Of a DNA stretch of 64,000 nucleotides, positions 1-16,758 are shown piece after piece (the first letter of the stretch is position 1; each line of letters starts with the position of its first letter). The translations under genes were made by a program, and so were the position numbers. Location of the stretch: contig NW_011887293.1 of the NCBI RefSeq assembly GCF_000151315.2, positions 2,577,926 through 2,641,925 on the forward strand, in the 5' to 3' direction. The DNA comes from Capsaspora owczarzaki ATCC 30864 (Eukaryota; Opisthokonta; Filasterea). Below the pieces are notes generated by a model that saw nothing but the letters and a program-made list of their open reading frames with translations, searched no databases and was not told the DNA's origin.

Positions 1-1135
1 CCATTGTCGTTGTGTTTTGGCTCTTGTCTCACCCGTTTCATTCGTTCTGCCATTTTGACAGTTCGCGCCGTCCTTCCCGCTGCTGCTGCTGCCTGCGTTC
101 CCGCGCGTTTCATGGTAGGACCAAACAAAGCAAATGCAAATGCAAAAGAATAGGACGACGAGCTTTGTTGGATGGTTGATGCCCCCATACTCACATCCTT
201 CTCACCCTGCTCCGATTGGCTTTGATCGTGTGAACAAACAGGCCTCTGGCGCTGCTCCGGCTGCAGTTGCCGCTTCCCAAGTGGCTGTGCAGCAACTTGC
301 GCCTCACTTCTCGGGCAAGGCTGTGGTCGATGGCCAGTTTGTCAACATCAAGCTGTCCGATTACCAGGGCAAGTGGCTCGTGCTCTTCTTCTACCCGCTC
401 GACTTTACGTTTGTCTGCCCGACCGAGATTATCGCATTCAGCGATCGCGTGCAAGAGTTCCGCAACCTCGGCGCCGAGGTCGTCGGTGTCTCGGTCGACT
501 CGCACTTTTCCCACCTCGCCTGGATCAACACTCCTCGCAAGGAGGGCGGTCTTGGCAAGATGAACATTCCCCTGCTTGCTGACATTACCAAGAGCATTTC
601 TGCATCCTACGGTGTTCTCCTCCCCACCGAGGGCATTGCTCTCCGGTAGGCCGCCATTGATTGAATTTTTGTTTGTTTCGTTGGTTTGAAACTCGCAAAC
701 TCACTTCCCCCCCCTCCTTGCAACTTGTCTGAATTCCACAGCGGTCTGTTCATCATCGACCCCAAGAGCAAGGTCCGCCAGATCACCGTCAACGATTTGC
801 CTGTTGGCCGCTCTGTCGACGAGACCCTGCGACTTCTCCAGGCTTTCCAGTTCACCGACAAGCACGGCGAAGGTATGACAGGCTGATTTTGTCTGTGTGG
901 TGGTGCAGATTAGATTCAACTTTTGGCTGAAAACCCTCCATGTTACTCTACAGTTTGCCCCGCTGGCTGGACCCCTGGCAGCAACACGGTACGATTGTCG
1001 AATCGTCGCACCCCCCTCTGCCCACCGACTGTCTCTTTTTTTTTTTTGGTTGTTGCTCACTCGTGTTCATTGTTCTATGCTCAGATCAAGCCCGACGTCA
1101 AGGCCTCCAAGGAGTTCTTCAACAAGGCTGCTTAA
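1..1135 (+). CDS. PRDX3: 2-Cys peroxiredoxin, PRDX3-like, 5' end beyond the window
   Basis: Thiol peroxidase that reduces H2O2 and organic peroxides. Exons read as (<1)-114, 242-645, 742-872, 954-988 and 1085-1135, all GT-AG and in phase. The peroxidatic Cys lies in FVCPTE and the resolving Cys in VCPAGW, so it is a typical 2-Cys enzyme. The GGLG motif is present; the usual C-terminal YF is FF here. A Met at 112 joins directly to exon 2 and would give 207 residues. The frame also stays open upstream to base 1 with an Arg/Ala-rich, acid-poor stretch, so a mitochondrial presequence starting outside the window is likely. The core ([28 protein letters not shown]) is closest to animal PRDX3. The family is certain; mitochondrial location is an inference. 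Confidence 0.93.
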
Positions 1136-1321
1136 AAACAAACAAAAAAATGTCGCCTCTTCTGCGATGGGAACTGGTTGTTGTCGTGGCACTATTGCGC
1201 TCTGCAGTTCACATCAAGTCGACACAAATACAAAACTGATGCACAGACCACACATGACATTGCAAACAAAACAATCCACACACTTCATGGACGTGTAATC
1301 AAAAGTTCTACTCATGCTTGT

Positions 1322-2941
1322 TCAGACTTTGAAAACACAGGGCGAAGAGCTGGCACTGCAGCTCGTAAAGTCGTCTGCCAACACGGGAATTGTCGATTGA
1401 GGAAGCGCGTACGGGAGGTCTTCGCCCTTGAGCGGCAGAGTAAAAGCTTGGCTCCACAGGACCTCCACTTGGAAGGTCCAATCACTGAGCTTGCCCCGTG
1501 CCCCGAGATACCACTCGGTAATGTCGGAAATGCCACCAAGGGCCGCAACCACAGTGGTAATCTTTGAATCCCACGTCACCAACGGCGAAACGTACGATCC
1601 GTTCAACAGCATGGACTCGGTTGTGCCAAAGCAGTTCTGACCGCGCTGCGCGGAAATCATGTTGTGGAGCCATGCAAATCCCTCCGGCTGGCTCGCGAGA
1701 ATGACTGGGAAGGCGCCGTATGGGGTGACGAGCATGTCGTGGGTCACATTGTTGAAGGCAATCTGCTGAATGCCGCAGTCGGAAAAGTAGCCAGTGTCTT
1801 GGTCGTTGGTCGCAGCCCAGCCGCTCACCGACGCAAAGAGTCCGCTGATGGCGGGGTTCGAATTGGCAGAAAAGTGGGTGCGTGCACGCTCGCCATTGAG
1901 GAAGACTCGGTAGTTCGTGGGCGAGAGGACGTAAGGCAGCATCATGTACTTCCAGGTTTCGTGGGACGAAAACCACCAGCCTCGCTGGACGGTGAACGTG
2001 GCATTCGACTGCGGGATTTGCAAGTCCACGGGCTGAATCATGGGGGCCTTGTTTGCCCAGAGCAACGTGCCGTCAATATTGGTCAGACCGCCAAACACGT
2101 ACATCATGATCACAAACAGCTCGCCTTCATAGGGGTCTGTCAGAAAGCAGTTGACACACGGGCCGGGCGGGAGGGAGTACGTGTTCATGGACGGCGGGAG
2201 GCTCTGGTTGGTCAGGACGGTGACTGCACGGACAAGACCGTTGCCGTTGTAAAAGACCCTGGCCGAGTTGTTTGCCATGGTTTGCCAAAAGTTTTCCCAG
2301 CGCGCCTGCAGCGGCTGTTGCGCGGGATAGCGATCGCGAAGCACTTCAGCGACGGCAAATGCGCCCCAGAACATTTCGCCATTGTCCAGCGCGGGGACTT
2401 TGTTGACGAAATCGTCGGTCGGGGTCAGCTCGCCATCGACGACGTACACCCACGGGAGAAACCCGGCAAAGCCCGGGTACTTTGCAGCGAATTTCTCGAG
2501 CGAGGTCATCTTGGTGTCGAGCACTTGGAGTGCCTCGTCGACCGAGTAAAAGACGCTGGCTCGCCCGTCACCCCAGAGCACGCGCGCCAGGATGGCCAGA
2601 TGGAGGCTCTCCTTGCTCGCGGCTGTGAACTGGTGCGGGAGTCCGAGCGGGAGGCCTGTCTTGACGTCGAGTCGCTGGCCGTCGAGGGTGAGCCCAGTGA
2701 GCGGGTCGACTCCGGCGTGGCGCACAAAGTTGGCCTCCTGGCTGAGCCACTGCGAGACAAACTGCGCGCGGAGAGACGCGTCCGAGTAGATCTGGCTGGT
2801 GGTGTACTGCCCAGCAAAGCGGCACGCCGAGTCTGCAGCGACCTCCGACGGCGCGCCGAGCAGTAGCAGCAGCAGTGTCGCGACGCTCACCAAACCGAGC
2901 AGCGGCATCCCTGGCTTGACTTGCACCATCGTCAGAGGCAA
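1322..2941 (-). CDS. Secreted glycoside-hydrolase-like protein, possibly GH162/GH144-type
   Basis: Single-exon frame of 539 codons. A hydrophobic Leu-rich signal peptide covers roughly residues 10-36, with likely cleavage near VAADS. The mature part is rich in Trp and Tyr and has five N-glycosylation sequons (NNS, NQS, NAT, NVT, NGS), so it should enter the secretory pathway. LDNGEMFWGAFAVAEVL and GWWFSSHETWKYMMLPY are reminiscent of (alpha/alpha)6-barrel glucanases such as fungal endo-beta-1,2-glucanases. I recognise this by style only and cannot name catalytic residues. The first Met is at 2941; a second in-frame Met at 2929 is an equally good start. No membrane anchor is seen after the signal peptide. 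That this is a real secreted protein is well supported; the enzymatic role is a guess. Confidence 0.7.
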   Translation of the reverse strand: MPLTMVQVKPGMPLLGLVSVATLLLLLLGAPSEVAADSACRFAGQYTTSQIYSDASLRAQFVSQWLSQEANFVRHAGVDPLTGLTLDGQRLDVKTGLPLGLPHQFTAASKESLHLAILARVLWGDGRASVFYSVDEALQVLDTKMTSLEKFAAKYPGFAGFLPWVYVVDGELTPTDDFVNKVPALDNGEMFWGAFAVAEVLRDRYPAQQPLQARWENFWQTMANNSARVFYNGNGLVRAVTVLTNQSLPPSMNTYSLPPGPCVNCFLTDPYEGELFVIMMYVFGGLTNIDGTLLWANKAPMIQPVDLQIPQSNATFTVQRGWWFSSHETWKYMMLPYVLSPTNYRVFLNGERARTHFSANSNPAISGLFASVSGWAATNDQDTGYFSDCGIQQIAFNNVTHDMLVTPYGAFPVILASQPEGFAWLHNMISAQRGQNCFGTTESMLLNGSYVSPLVTWDSKITTVVAALGGISDITEWYLGARGKLSDWTFQVEVLWSQAFTLPLKGEDLPYALPQSTIPVLADDFTSCSASSSPCVFKV

Positions 2942-3452
2942 GAGGTTTCTGATACAAAAATAGTAGTGAGTGAATAAGAGTGAGTGACCGAGTGCATGTG
3001 TGTGTGTGACGGGAGACGACCCCTTGAATGTTGGGCGTTTGTTGTTTGAGTTGTTGGTTGGTGGGGAAACAAAATCGCGCTACGTCACAATGCAAAGCCA
3101 CAAGTCGATCCAAGTTCGGCTCGCCTCACCGACAACGCAACAATAACCTCTGAAAACAATAATCCAGAGCTCATTTTGTTGAGATAAAAGTGCTGCGTCG
3201 AAAAGAAGAGGAGAATGAAACGAAAGAACATTGAAAACGAAACGAATGGAAAACCAACAAAAACAAACCAACAACAAAAGCCTACAAAAATAAGACTGGG
3301 AAAAAAAGCGATGGGGAAAAATGAATCGATGAAGAGTTTGTGGGGGAAAAAGAAATAATAACAAGAAGTACAGTGAATAGCTCAAGAATCACAGGAATCA
3401 CAAGAATCAGATAGGATGCTGCTCGAGTCGAACCGCATCTGCTCAGAACAGC
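2942..3452. other. Gap between the secreted-protein gene and RRP36
   Basis: AT-richer, low-complexity DNA with many A runs on the plus strand, serving as 5' flank of the secreted-protein gene and 3' flank of RRP36. A pyrimidine tract and CAG occur just upstream of the secreted-protein start on its strand, so a short 5'UTR intron is possible. No further gene is seen. Confidence 0.5.
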
Positions 3453-5511
3453 TCACTCGTCCCCACCGCGGCGCGCATACGGCACGGAAGTGTGGTCCTT
3501 GGCAGCATTGCGACGGCGCTTCTTTTCGAGGAACTTGTTGAGCTGGCCAGACGACTTGAGCTGGTTGAACCGCTGCACAGCCTCCAACTTGCGCTCGTCG
3601 CCTGAATGGTCGCCAAAAAATGAGCATCAGCAAATCGTGAGTAGTTCAAGAACAACAATTGAAATCAACAAAAGCACACACACACCCCCCCCCAACTCGA
3701 GACGACAGAAAACCCTCAAACCCCGAAATCCACGAAACAAAAACTTACTCTTCTTGAGGAAGAACGGCGTCTTGCCCTGCTTGACCAAGTCTCGTTCCTG
3801 TCGGTTGCGCTCGGCCTTGAAATGACGGCGCTGCCGTTCTTGCTCTTCCTTGGCACGGTCTTGTTTCTATCGTGCAAGGAACCGACCGACGCAAACAACA
3901 AAAAGTTGGAATGCCGTCTTCTCCCCATCTTTTCGACTCTCTTCAGCAACACTCGCACAAGCAAGCTTCCAAAAAACATACCATGCGTGCAAGCGTAGAC
4001 TTGATCTCCTCGAGCCGCTCGGGATTGCGTTCCTTCTTGGCGGCTGCGCTGACCTCCTTCATTTCTCGTGTCTTCATTTCGTTCACAAATCCGTAGCTCT
4101 TTTCAAACAGGTTGGCGTTAAAGTTGCCGCTCAAGCTGTCAAAGCGAGGATCGCGTCGCAAGCGGCGTGCTTTCGCCTCGGCTGTTAGTGGAACTACGTT
4201 GCGCAGGGTATCGACACGCTTTTTGGACGAGACTTCCTCGGGTCTAATGGCGAGGGAAAATGAAGGACAGGTAAGTGACCGACACAGACGAACAGCAATG
4301 GCGCGCAATCTCGTTGACATACTGATTCTTTTTGCGAGACCCGTTGTGGTCGCCATAAGCCGGTTCTTCAGCACGTCGCTTCAAGCTCTTGCCGAACGGG
4401 GCAGATTCCGCACGCGCTGGTTGCCTTTTTGCTGGTTTACGCTGCTCTTCATCATCGCTGTCGTCAGCAAGTGCGCCCGACATGCTGAACATTTTGTCAA
4501 ACTTTTTCGCGCCAACTTTTTCGCGAATACGCTGAAGCTCGTCGAACGGGACAGACGCGAGTTCTATGACCAGGGAAGTGCAGTCAAGAGTGGTGAGTAT
4601 ACGCATCGACGTCAAAAACAAGGCAGAGGAAGTGTGTCTGCAGAAACCAACATACCTTCTCGGATCTTGGCCTGAACAAGGCAAGAACAAGTCCCAATGG
4701 TTTGCAAAATGCAGAGAAATGAGCAGCAGGTCTCTGGCGCTTCTACTGATCCTCCGCACACGATTTGTCCTCTTACCAATTTGGCCTGATCTGCATCTTC
4801 TTCGTTCTCATCGTCTGATTCTTGGTCGTCTTCGTCTTCGTCTTCGTCCTCGTCGTCCTCGTCGCTCGCATCCATCGCAGCCTTCCCTGGCTTTGACTTT
4901 GCGCCACTTTGTACCTTCTTGGTGTTGTTCTTGTCATTGGTGCCATTGTCATCGCTATAATAGTCATCGTCGGACATGTCGTCGTTCTCGCTGTAGTAAT
5001 CGTCCTCGTCTTCATCCTCGTCCTCATCGTCCAGCTCGTCGTCTTCGTCATCGTCGTCATCTTGGTCATCATCTTGAGCACTGTCGTCTCGTTGACGCCT
5101 TGAGCTTGCCTTGGTCGCGCTCATCATTCTGGCTCGCGCGCGCATTCGCAGCTCATCTTCGTCCTCGTCCTCGTCCTCCTCGCTCAGATCGCTCTCGCCA
5201 TCGTGATCGTCATCGTCATCGTCGTTATCTTGATCATCGAATGCTTGCATCCTTCGCATGACGCGCTGCGTGTCTTCGTCCTCGTCGTCGCCGTCGTCCT
5301 CGTGTCGCATCCGCCTCGGTCCAGCCGCTCGTCCCGCTCCAGCTGCAGCTGCAGCACCGCGTCCGCCTCGGCCAGCGGTTGGCGCCTGCTTGTGCTGCTG
5401 GTGCTTGGACCCCGCAGACGCCGTGGTGTTGCGGTGGTTGGCGCTCGGTCGGCCTGCCGATGCCACCATGCGGCTGCTGTTGTAGTTGCTCTGCTGATCC
5501 CGTCGAGACAT
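3453..5511 (-). CDS. RRP36: rRNA biogenesis protein RRP36 with a long acidic N-terminus
   Basis: Nucleolar factor for early 18S pre-rRNA cleavages in the 90S pre-ribosome. Six exons: 5511-4777, 4671-4656, 4563-4323, 4243-3982, 3866-3749, 3601-3453; 506 residues in phase throughout. The conserved core reads LASVPFDELQ, PEEVSSKKRV, DPRFDSLSGNFN and FEKSYGFVNEMK. The C-terminus has the family ending GKTPFFLKKS, LNKFLEKKRRRNAAKD. The first exon adds about 245 residues of Asp/Glu-rich low complexity, making the protein about twice the human length. Exon 2 is a 16-nt microexon (AKIRE plus one base), supported by phase and by alignment. Family identity is strong; the acidic extension is typical of nucleolar proteins but lineage-specific. 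Confidence 0.93.
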
Positions 5512-5911
5512 GTATTGTTCTGTTGTGCAGAATCGAGAGTGAGTGACAAACTCCAGTAAATAAGAATAACAGGTTAATCAAAGAATAGAGAAGAGAACGA
5601 GAGAGAGAGAGAGTGAAGAAAGAGAGAGAGAGACGGACGACTGAGAGTCTCAGAGCTTTGATCTCACTGAGACGATCAGCTTCGTAAATCCAGTGCTTTT
5701 GCAGATCTACAAGTAAAATGTACGCTCATTGAACAAGTGCAAGTGTTTTTGTGTGTTTTTGCTGCTCCTTGTCTGAGAATTCTCGGTTTGTTTGACACTC
5801 CTTATTTTGGCTTTGCGTTTTCTAAGCCATCAAACGTTCGAGACCCAAATCAACCCCTCTGAGAGCCTCTCCTGATTTCTGTATTCATAACACAAGGAAT
5901 AGAGACGAGAT
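5512..5911. other. Divergent promoter region between RRP36 and ZCCHC9
   Basis: 400 bp between two start codons pointing away from each other. It contains GA-rich microsatellite DNA near 5597-5632 and otherwise no coding signal. Both neighbours act in RNA processing, so a shared bidirectional promoter is plausible, though that is only an inference from position. Confidence 0.5.
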
Positions 5912-7476
5912 ATGACGCGGTTTGCACGGCCTGGCAGGAAGACACATGTGGAGGCGACCTCGTGGACGGACCTGGTCAACTGTAAGGCACAAGGAACGAG
6001 CGACTCAGCCGATGAGGATGGATGATCCACAGCAAACTGTCATACTCACTTGTTTTTGGTGGTGGGGGTTGGGGTTGGGCAGCGGCAGAGCTCCCAAAGG
6101 CCGGTCGCGAGCACTACGGCGAGGATCCGAACGCACCGCGCCCAAAGCCAAAGCCAAGGCACCTCAACCACCCGACGACGACAAGCTCTGGCACCGATGC
6201 ATCAGGAAGCGGTGGGATGCCGCCCAAGGCCACTGCGGACGCCGCAGACGCGCGCATCGTCAAGCACAAGAACAAGAACAAGAGCAAGAGCAACCTTGCC
6301 AATGCCAGTGCCAATGCCAGTGCCAGTGCCAAGCCGTCACGACTCGCCCTGTTGACCCCAGCAAACGACGCAGAGCCACTGCTCGCTTTCAACAAGCCGC
6401 CGACCGCTGCAGACATTTTGCAGACAATGGACGCCACCGGCGCAGACGCGGAAACCGCTGCTGCTACTGCCGCAGCGCCAGGCACGCAGGCAACCGATCT
6501 GGCATTCCCAGCAGAGGCGGCTCGCGAGCGCAGTGAGCCAGCGCAGGACAGTGCACAGCCAAAGCGACTGACGAGGCACGAGAAGGATGTCAATGCCAGG
6601 CGTTTGCGACGCGGTCTGAGCAAGCAGGTAAGCGCAAAACTACCCCGACGAAACCTGTCGTGTATTGGATGATGATGATGATCACGGTGGACTCATTCGC
6701 TTCACTTCATTTGTCGCTTGCAATCAGATTTGCTTTAACTGCCGAAAGAAGGGCCATTCGGTGAGCGAGTGCAAGGCCGGCAAGACGGTTTCGGACGCCA
6801 CTGGCCTGTGCTATGCTTGTGGCTCGACCGAGCACACCACCAAGTCATGCCGAGTTCCGAATCCATCTGGTATGAGCGCGCGGTTGTTGATTGGTCGTCT
6901 CGGCTCTGAAAGGAGAAAGAATTGCGAGCTCACCGACTTTTTTTGTATGTAATGGGTTCGTGACTTGTTTTGGTTTGTTTGCTTGTCTCGTGACACGCTA
7001 TAGGAGCGATGCCTTTCGCAATGTGCTTTGTTTGCAGAAAGACTGGCCATTTGTCAAAGTTTTGCCCGGACAATCCACGCGGCATGTATCCCGATGGTAA
7101 CGTTTTTCACGAGCGTCCTGACATACGCGCCGCTCTCGTTGCTCTTCTAATCCACTCTCTGATTCTAGGCGGCTCGTGTACCCACTGCACATCTGTTCGT
7201 CATCTTGCGAAGGATTGCCCTGATCATCCCCGGCTGAAAGGTTTGCCACATTGCTGCTTTTTGACCAATTTCGTTCCGTGCAGCTCCTGCTCATCGGCGC
7301 GTGTCCTGTTTCGCTTTTTTGCAGGACAACAACCGCGCACATACACCATCCAAGCAGCAACAGCGCAGTCCAACCCTGAGGATGACGGTCTCCAGCTGTC
7401 CGCTGAAAAGGATGCAGACTTGTTTGTACGCGCTCCAGCCAAGGCAAAGGCCAAAACCAAGGTCGTCAAATTTTAA
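5912..7476 (+). CDS. ZCCHC9: ZCCHC9-like zinc-knuckle RNA-binding protein
   Basis: Six exons: 5912-5981, 6083-6627, 6728-6869, 7004-7096, 7169-7240, 7325-7476, all GT-AG, giving 357 residues. The start MTRFARPGRK...ATSWTDL matches the human ZCCHC9 start (MTRWAR...ATSWEDM). Four CCHC knuckles follow: CFNCRKKGHSVSEC, CYACGSTEHTTKSC, CFVCRKTGHLSKFC, CTHCTSVRHLAKDC, with PFAMCFVC and DNPRGMYPDGG as in animals. The tail KTKVVKF is also conserved. The family binds RNA and is linked to nucleolar/exosome processing. Exon 2 holds a low-complexity insert with repeated Asn-Ala-Ser. Knuckles 2-4 are split by introns. Confidence 0.92.
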
Positions 7477-7828
7477 TGCACTTTTTGGAGTGTCTTCACA
7501 TGATACATTGTGGTGTGCATTCTTTGGCATGCAATACATACGGCGTTGTGTTGCGTACCAGCTAGATTTTGTCAGACAACTCGCGTTTTCGCTCAGTCGT
7601 GCTCGAATCCGACAGCAAGAAAAGACCTCGGCAAACAAACAAACAGAGACGGAAATGCATAGGACTTTTGTGCAAAGCAGAAACGTTCGTCCTCCGTGTA
7701 CAGTTTTCATCCAGAGAGCTTCAATTACAAGAACAAGAAGCGAGAATCCAAAACAAACAAAAAAAGGGGGGGAATTGCACAATTTCATCCAAACAAAAGA
7801 AACTACGATCGAAAACCTCTTGGCAAGG
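7477..7828. other. Convergent 3' flanks of ZCCHC9 and TCERG1
   Basis: 352 bp between two converging stop codons. It should hold both 3'UTRs and poly(A) signals. I see no further coding sequence or structured RNA. Confidence 0.5.
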
Positions 7829-10800
7829 TTATCGTCCAGTATCCATTGCTTTGGGAGCAGTGGGGGCAGCAGGTGGTCCAATTTCATGCAGCCGTCGAAT
7901 ATAATCACGGACCCATTGAGTGCGACGATCCTCCATACTTGCAAGCATGTGGAATCGCAGATCATTCTGACCAAAAATCATCCCATCATGCACGTTAGCA
8001 AACTCGAGCAACACCAAAAACGACACGAACAACGTCAAAACCACACGCTCCCTCCGCCCTCCTCATCCTCCGCATCTCAGAGCAACCGACTTACGGAAAG
8101 TGTTGCTAACAGACGCTCAAACTCGTATGGTCGAGCTTCGCAGGATTCCTGCGTTTTGTAACTAATGCTCTTGGTCTCTGTGAGAAGCTGCTGAAACTCC
8201 TCTCGACACTCATTCGAAACGAATCGAATCGCCTCGGCATACTGCGCTTCGAGCCTGGCAAGGCCGCTTTGCATTGCCGCCAATTCTTCGTCACTGGGCT
8301 CATCCACCACCAGGGGTAACTTGACCAGTCGCTTGAAATCGGTGTGTTGCTCAAGCAATGGCATTGCATCCGCGAGGGATGTGGACAAGGTCATTTCAGG
8401 ATCGCGTTGCTCTGCAACGGCCGACTTGATGGCACCTTGCAACGTCTCGCGGACCATGGCATGGAACGCCTGCGACGACTGCAACACGAGGGCATCAACG
8501 CGCGCCTCAAATCGTTCTCGAAGGTCTATGCTGCTCAGGTTGCGGAAGAGATCCGCGCGGGAGTCTTGTTCCAGCAATGATTGAAAGTGTTCCCAAGTGA
8601 TCTGTAGTTGCAAGCACGACAAAGTTGTTGAGCAACCATCACGAGGGAAGAAAATACCAGGATGGAAGCAAATCCACACAAAAAAGTCCTCAACACACAC
8701 ACTTACATCTGGTCGCCGCACTGTTTCCGCAAGCAAGGCATCGTACTGCTCGACAACTGCGTCAATTCGCGCAGACTGGTTGCGATCGTTGCGGCGCTGG
8801 GTCTGCAACCGCTCGGTGCGCAACTTGGCCTCTCGCTCTCGGATGGCGCGCTCTTCGCGCTGGCGTCGCTCTTCCTCGGGCGAAATCGTTTCCTTCTTTC
8901 GCAGCTGGACATACTCTTCAAAGTAATCCTCTCGCTTGGTCGCCGACCCAACTTGGTCGTACCGCGGATCACGACTCACGCGATGCTTGACATCCCACCA
9001 GCGCGTCCGCGAGTCGACATCAGGCAGCCCTTCACGAAGTAACGCCATGAACTGCTGCTTGATTCCTGCCGCGTCGAGCACACTAGCAGAGCCCTTGCTC
9101 GAGCCTGCTGATGAGGTACTGCTGGCAGCAGAAGAAGGCGCCTTTCTGCTGGACGACGAGGTCGAAGCTGCTGAAGATGCTGACGATGCTGCTGAAGCAG
9201 TCGCAAACGGATTGTCGACAATGACGCCGTTTGGCCCGGCCTTGCCCTTTCGCAAAAAGTCGACAAAAATGTCCTCGCGATCCTTGTGCTTGTCAATCGC
9301 CTTAAATCGAGGATCGCGCGCAAACTTGAGCGCAAAATCCGTCCAACGAGAGCGGTGAGTCAGTTTGGCCGCCAGCAGCAAATCGACAAACTTGGTTCGA
9401 AGCTGGGTTTTCTCGAGGGAGCGCTGTTGCTTTTGTTCGTCAACACGCGAAGCTAGCCAAGCCTCAAACACGTTGCGCTGGTCTTTTGCGGCAACGAGTG
9501 CGAATCGCGGATCCTTGGCGAGCGCTGCACTTTCCGTCTCCCATGTGGAGAAGATGGACACTTTGCGCTCTGCCAGCATCGCTTGGAACAAGCGCACGCG
9601 CTCTTCCTCGGTCATGGAGGCAGCGTCAAACACGGGAGAGTCCGTGTTGTCACCATCATCCAACTTTGGGCGCTTGGAGCTCCGGTTGCTGGCACCGTCG
9701 TTGTTGCTGTGGTCGTTGTCGACGTCGTCGTCGTCGTCGTCGTCGTCGTCGTGTTCATGCTCTCGCTTTTCCCGGCCTTCCCCGTCCACGCCAGCGATCG
9801 CAGACTGTCCATTCGCCTGCCGCTCTGCCTCGTCAAGTCGCGCCTCTTCGGCCATCATCATGTTCATGAGCGCCTCGGTGACCTCGTCCGGCTCGTCCCG
9901 CTCGGACTCTCGCGTGGCCTGGTTAAAGTAAAAGACGCCGTCTTTCACAGTGTGCACAACAATCCAATCGGTGCCTTCCACGGGCTGCGTGGATTTGATG
10001 CGGGCCTTGCGCTGCGCAATCTTGGCCGCTGCGCGATCGATCGCGTCCTCGCCACGGCGCTTGACTTTGCCGGCCTGTTCCTGCGCCTGGCGTTCGCGGA
10101 GCTGCAGCCACGCCATCTTGCGTTCCAGCATGGCGAGCTCGTCCGCTTCAACCTCCGGCGGGCACGTCCAGGTCGCGACGCCGGTATCCGTATTCACATA
10201 GTAGAACAAGCCATTCTTGCCCTGGCTGTCGACAATCTGGAAAGTGAGCCACGCCGTGTCGCTCTTCTTCTTGTTGTTGGTCTCAGCATGAGTCGTCTGA
10301 GTGTCTGAGACCGGCCCCTTTCTGGCAGCAGTCCGCTCTTGCTCTGCTTGCTCTGCTTCTCGTGCAGCCCGCGGGCGCAGCCAGGACGTCTCGCCCGTGA
10401 TGGCGTTGGCATGGTACGCGTTTGTCAGCTTGGGTCGCACAGTCACTGCGCCACGGTCGTATCCGTCTGCGAACGGCGCCTCGAGCAGTCCTTTCGTGGC
10501 TGGCGTGACGCGAATCCATGCGAGGTCGATCGCAGCCTCGCGCGGGTCTCTTGTTCGGATGCTGCCAGCATCGGCATCGTGATGAGCACGGTTGACAGTG
10601 TCATCGTGATGATCACCATGATGATGATGGTGGTGGTCTGCTGCAGTGGACTCGTCCAGCATTGGCTCGGCAACATGATTGTCCTCGTCGTCGTCGTCGT
10701 CGTCCTGGTCGTTGGATGGATGATCATCACCATCACTGTCATCATCTTGGTCATCTTGATCGTCGTCGTTGGCTTGCTGATCGTCAGATTCATCATCATC

Positions 10801-10974
10801 GTCGTCGTCGTCGTCGTTGTTGGCCGGTGGCGGGGGCGGTGGTGGCGCGGCTCCGTCGATCGCACGGCTGCTGTCAAGCTCAAGGTGATCCTGATCGTCG
10901 TCAAAGTCGTCCTCGTCAGCCTCGCCGGGCGGAGGGGGCGGCGGTGGCATCGGCGGCGGCGGTGGCGGCGGCAT
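7829..10974 (-). CDS. TCERG1: TCERG1/CA150-like WW-FF transcription elongation and splicing factor
   Basis: Three exons: 10974-8707, 8601-8095, 7966-7829; 970 residues. The N-terminus is two poly-Pro blocks followed by long Asp/His-rich tracts. Three WW-type segments follow: one with an insertion (residues about 150-200), a good one (NGLFYYVNTDTGVATWTCP) and one lacking the second Trp (DGVFYFNQATRESERDEP). At least five FF domains follow, e.g. ERVRLFQAMLAERKVSIFSTWE, RSRWTDFALKFARDPRFKAI and RTRWWDVKHRVSRDPRYDQV. The end NDLRFHML...RRLHEIGPPAAPTA matches the TCERG1 C-terminus. The family links RNA polymerase II CTD to the spliceosome. The frame is open 51 bp further upstream (Met at 11025), but the poly-Pro start is preferred. 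The 105-nt intron 8602-8706 has no in-frame stop. Confidence 0.92.
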
Positions 10975-11164
10975 TGTGACAACAAAGACTGAACTTCTCA
11001 GAAAGTGAACGAAAATCAATTTCAAAAAAGGTAAGCAACAACTTTATTACAATGTTCAATAAGAAAACGACAAGACGAATCGCATCGCATCGCAGACGCT
11101 CGGCAGAAGCTTAACAAATCGCAAAAAAACAACAACAAAAGAAAACGCTCCGAACAAAGTGCGC

Positions 11165-16072
<4,908 letters not shown>

Positions 16073-16758
16073 GGAGTGAGTGAGAAGCCGAGACAAGCAC
16101 GAGACGACAGAGACAGAATCAAAAGAATCGATTGGTGATATTTTGGCGGGAAAACTTGGCGTTTTTGGGTTGCAGCGTGTTGCAAGCGACGCCGCAGCGC
16201 AGCAGTCGAGTCAGCGGTCGACGCGCCGTCGTGGAGTGTGTGGGTCAGAGTGTGTCGAGTGCGCTGGTGCAGCACCGCAGCGTCGCTGGACCCGAGCGAG
16301 CGAGAGAGCACGGGGAGAAGGAAGAGAAGACGAAGAAAAAAGACAAAAAAAAAAGCGGGAAACTCAAATGCTGCATTGGTCCCAACGCTGCTATTGGAGT
16401 CGGCGTGTCGGCGTCCAACGCGAGATGATGATGATGATGATGATGCCTTCGTAGTGCTAAAAAACCAATGGAGGGGGGAGGGTGAAGTGCGATTGGAGCA
16501 GCGAAGGGGGAGACGGCATTCTGTACTTGTTTGATGAACATGGCTGAATGGATTTTGCAAGACTGAGCATAACTGCTACCACTGTCCTGCTCTGTGCGTC
16601 GCGTGCTCATGGCAAGGTACAACGAACAATACACACTCCTCTAGCTCAAAATCAAACATTTAATCATACTGAACAGAACTGGAAATAGCCGATGCCATGC
16701 AAAAGGCTACACACTGAAATCAAAAACACATCAACACAACATTATTAAAAGCGCAGGC
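16073..16758. other. Gap upstream of SMC3
   Basis: 686 bp between the ammonium transporter stop and the SMC3 start on the same strand. It holds the SMC3 promoter and a short ATG trinucleotide repeat at about 16426-16444. Open frames here are short and low complexity; no gene is called. Confidence 0.45.

Noticed and set aside
1664-2866. 400-codon open frame opposite the secreted-protein gene
   Set aside because: Composition mirrors the coding strand and no domain is visible; a shadow frame of a GC-rich gene.
9730-10850. GAC/GAT-rich tracts as microsatellites
   Set aside because: They stay in frame within TCERG1 and encode Asp runs; coding low complexity.
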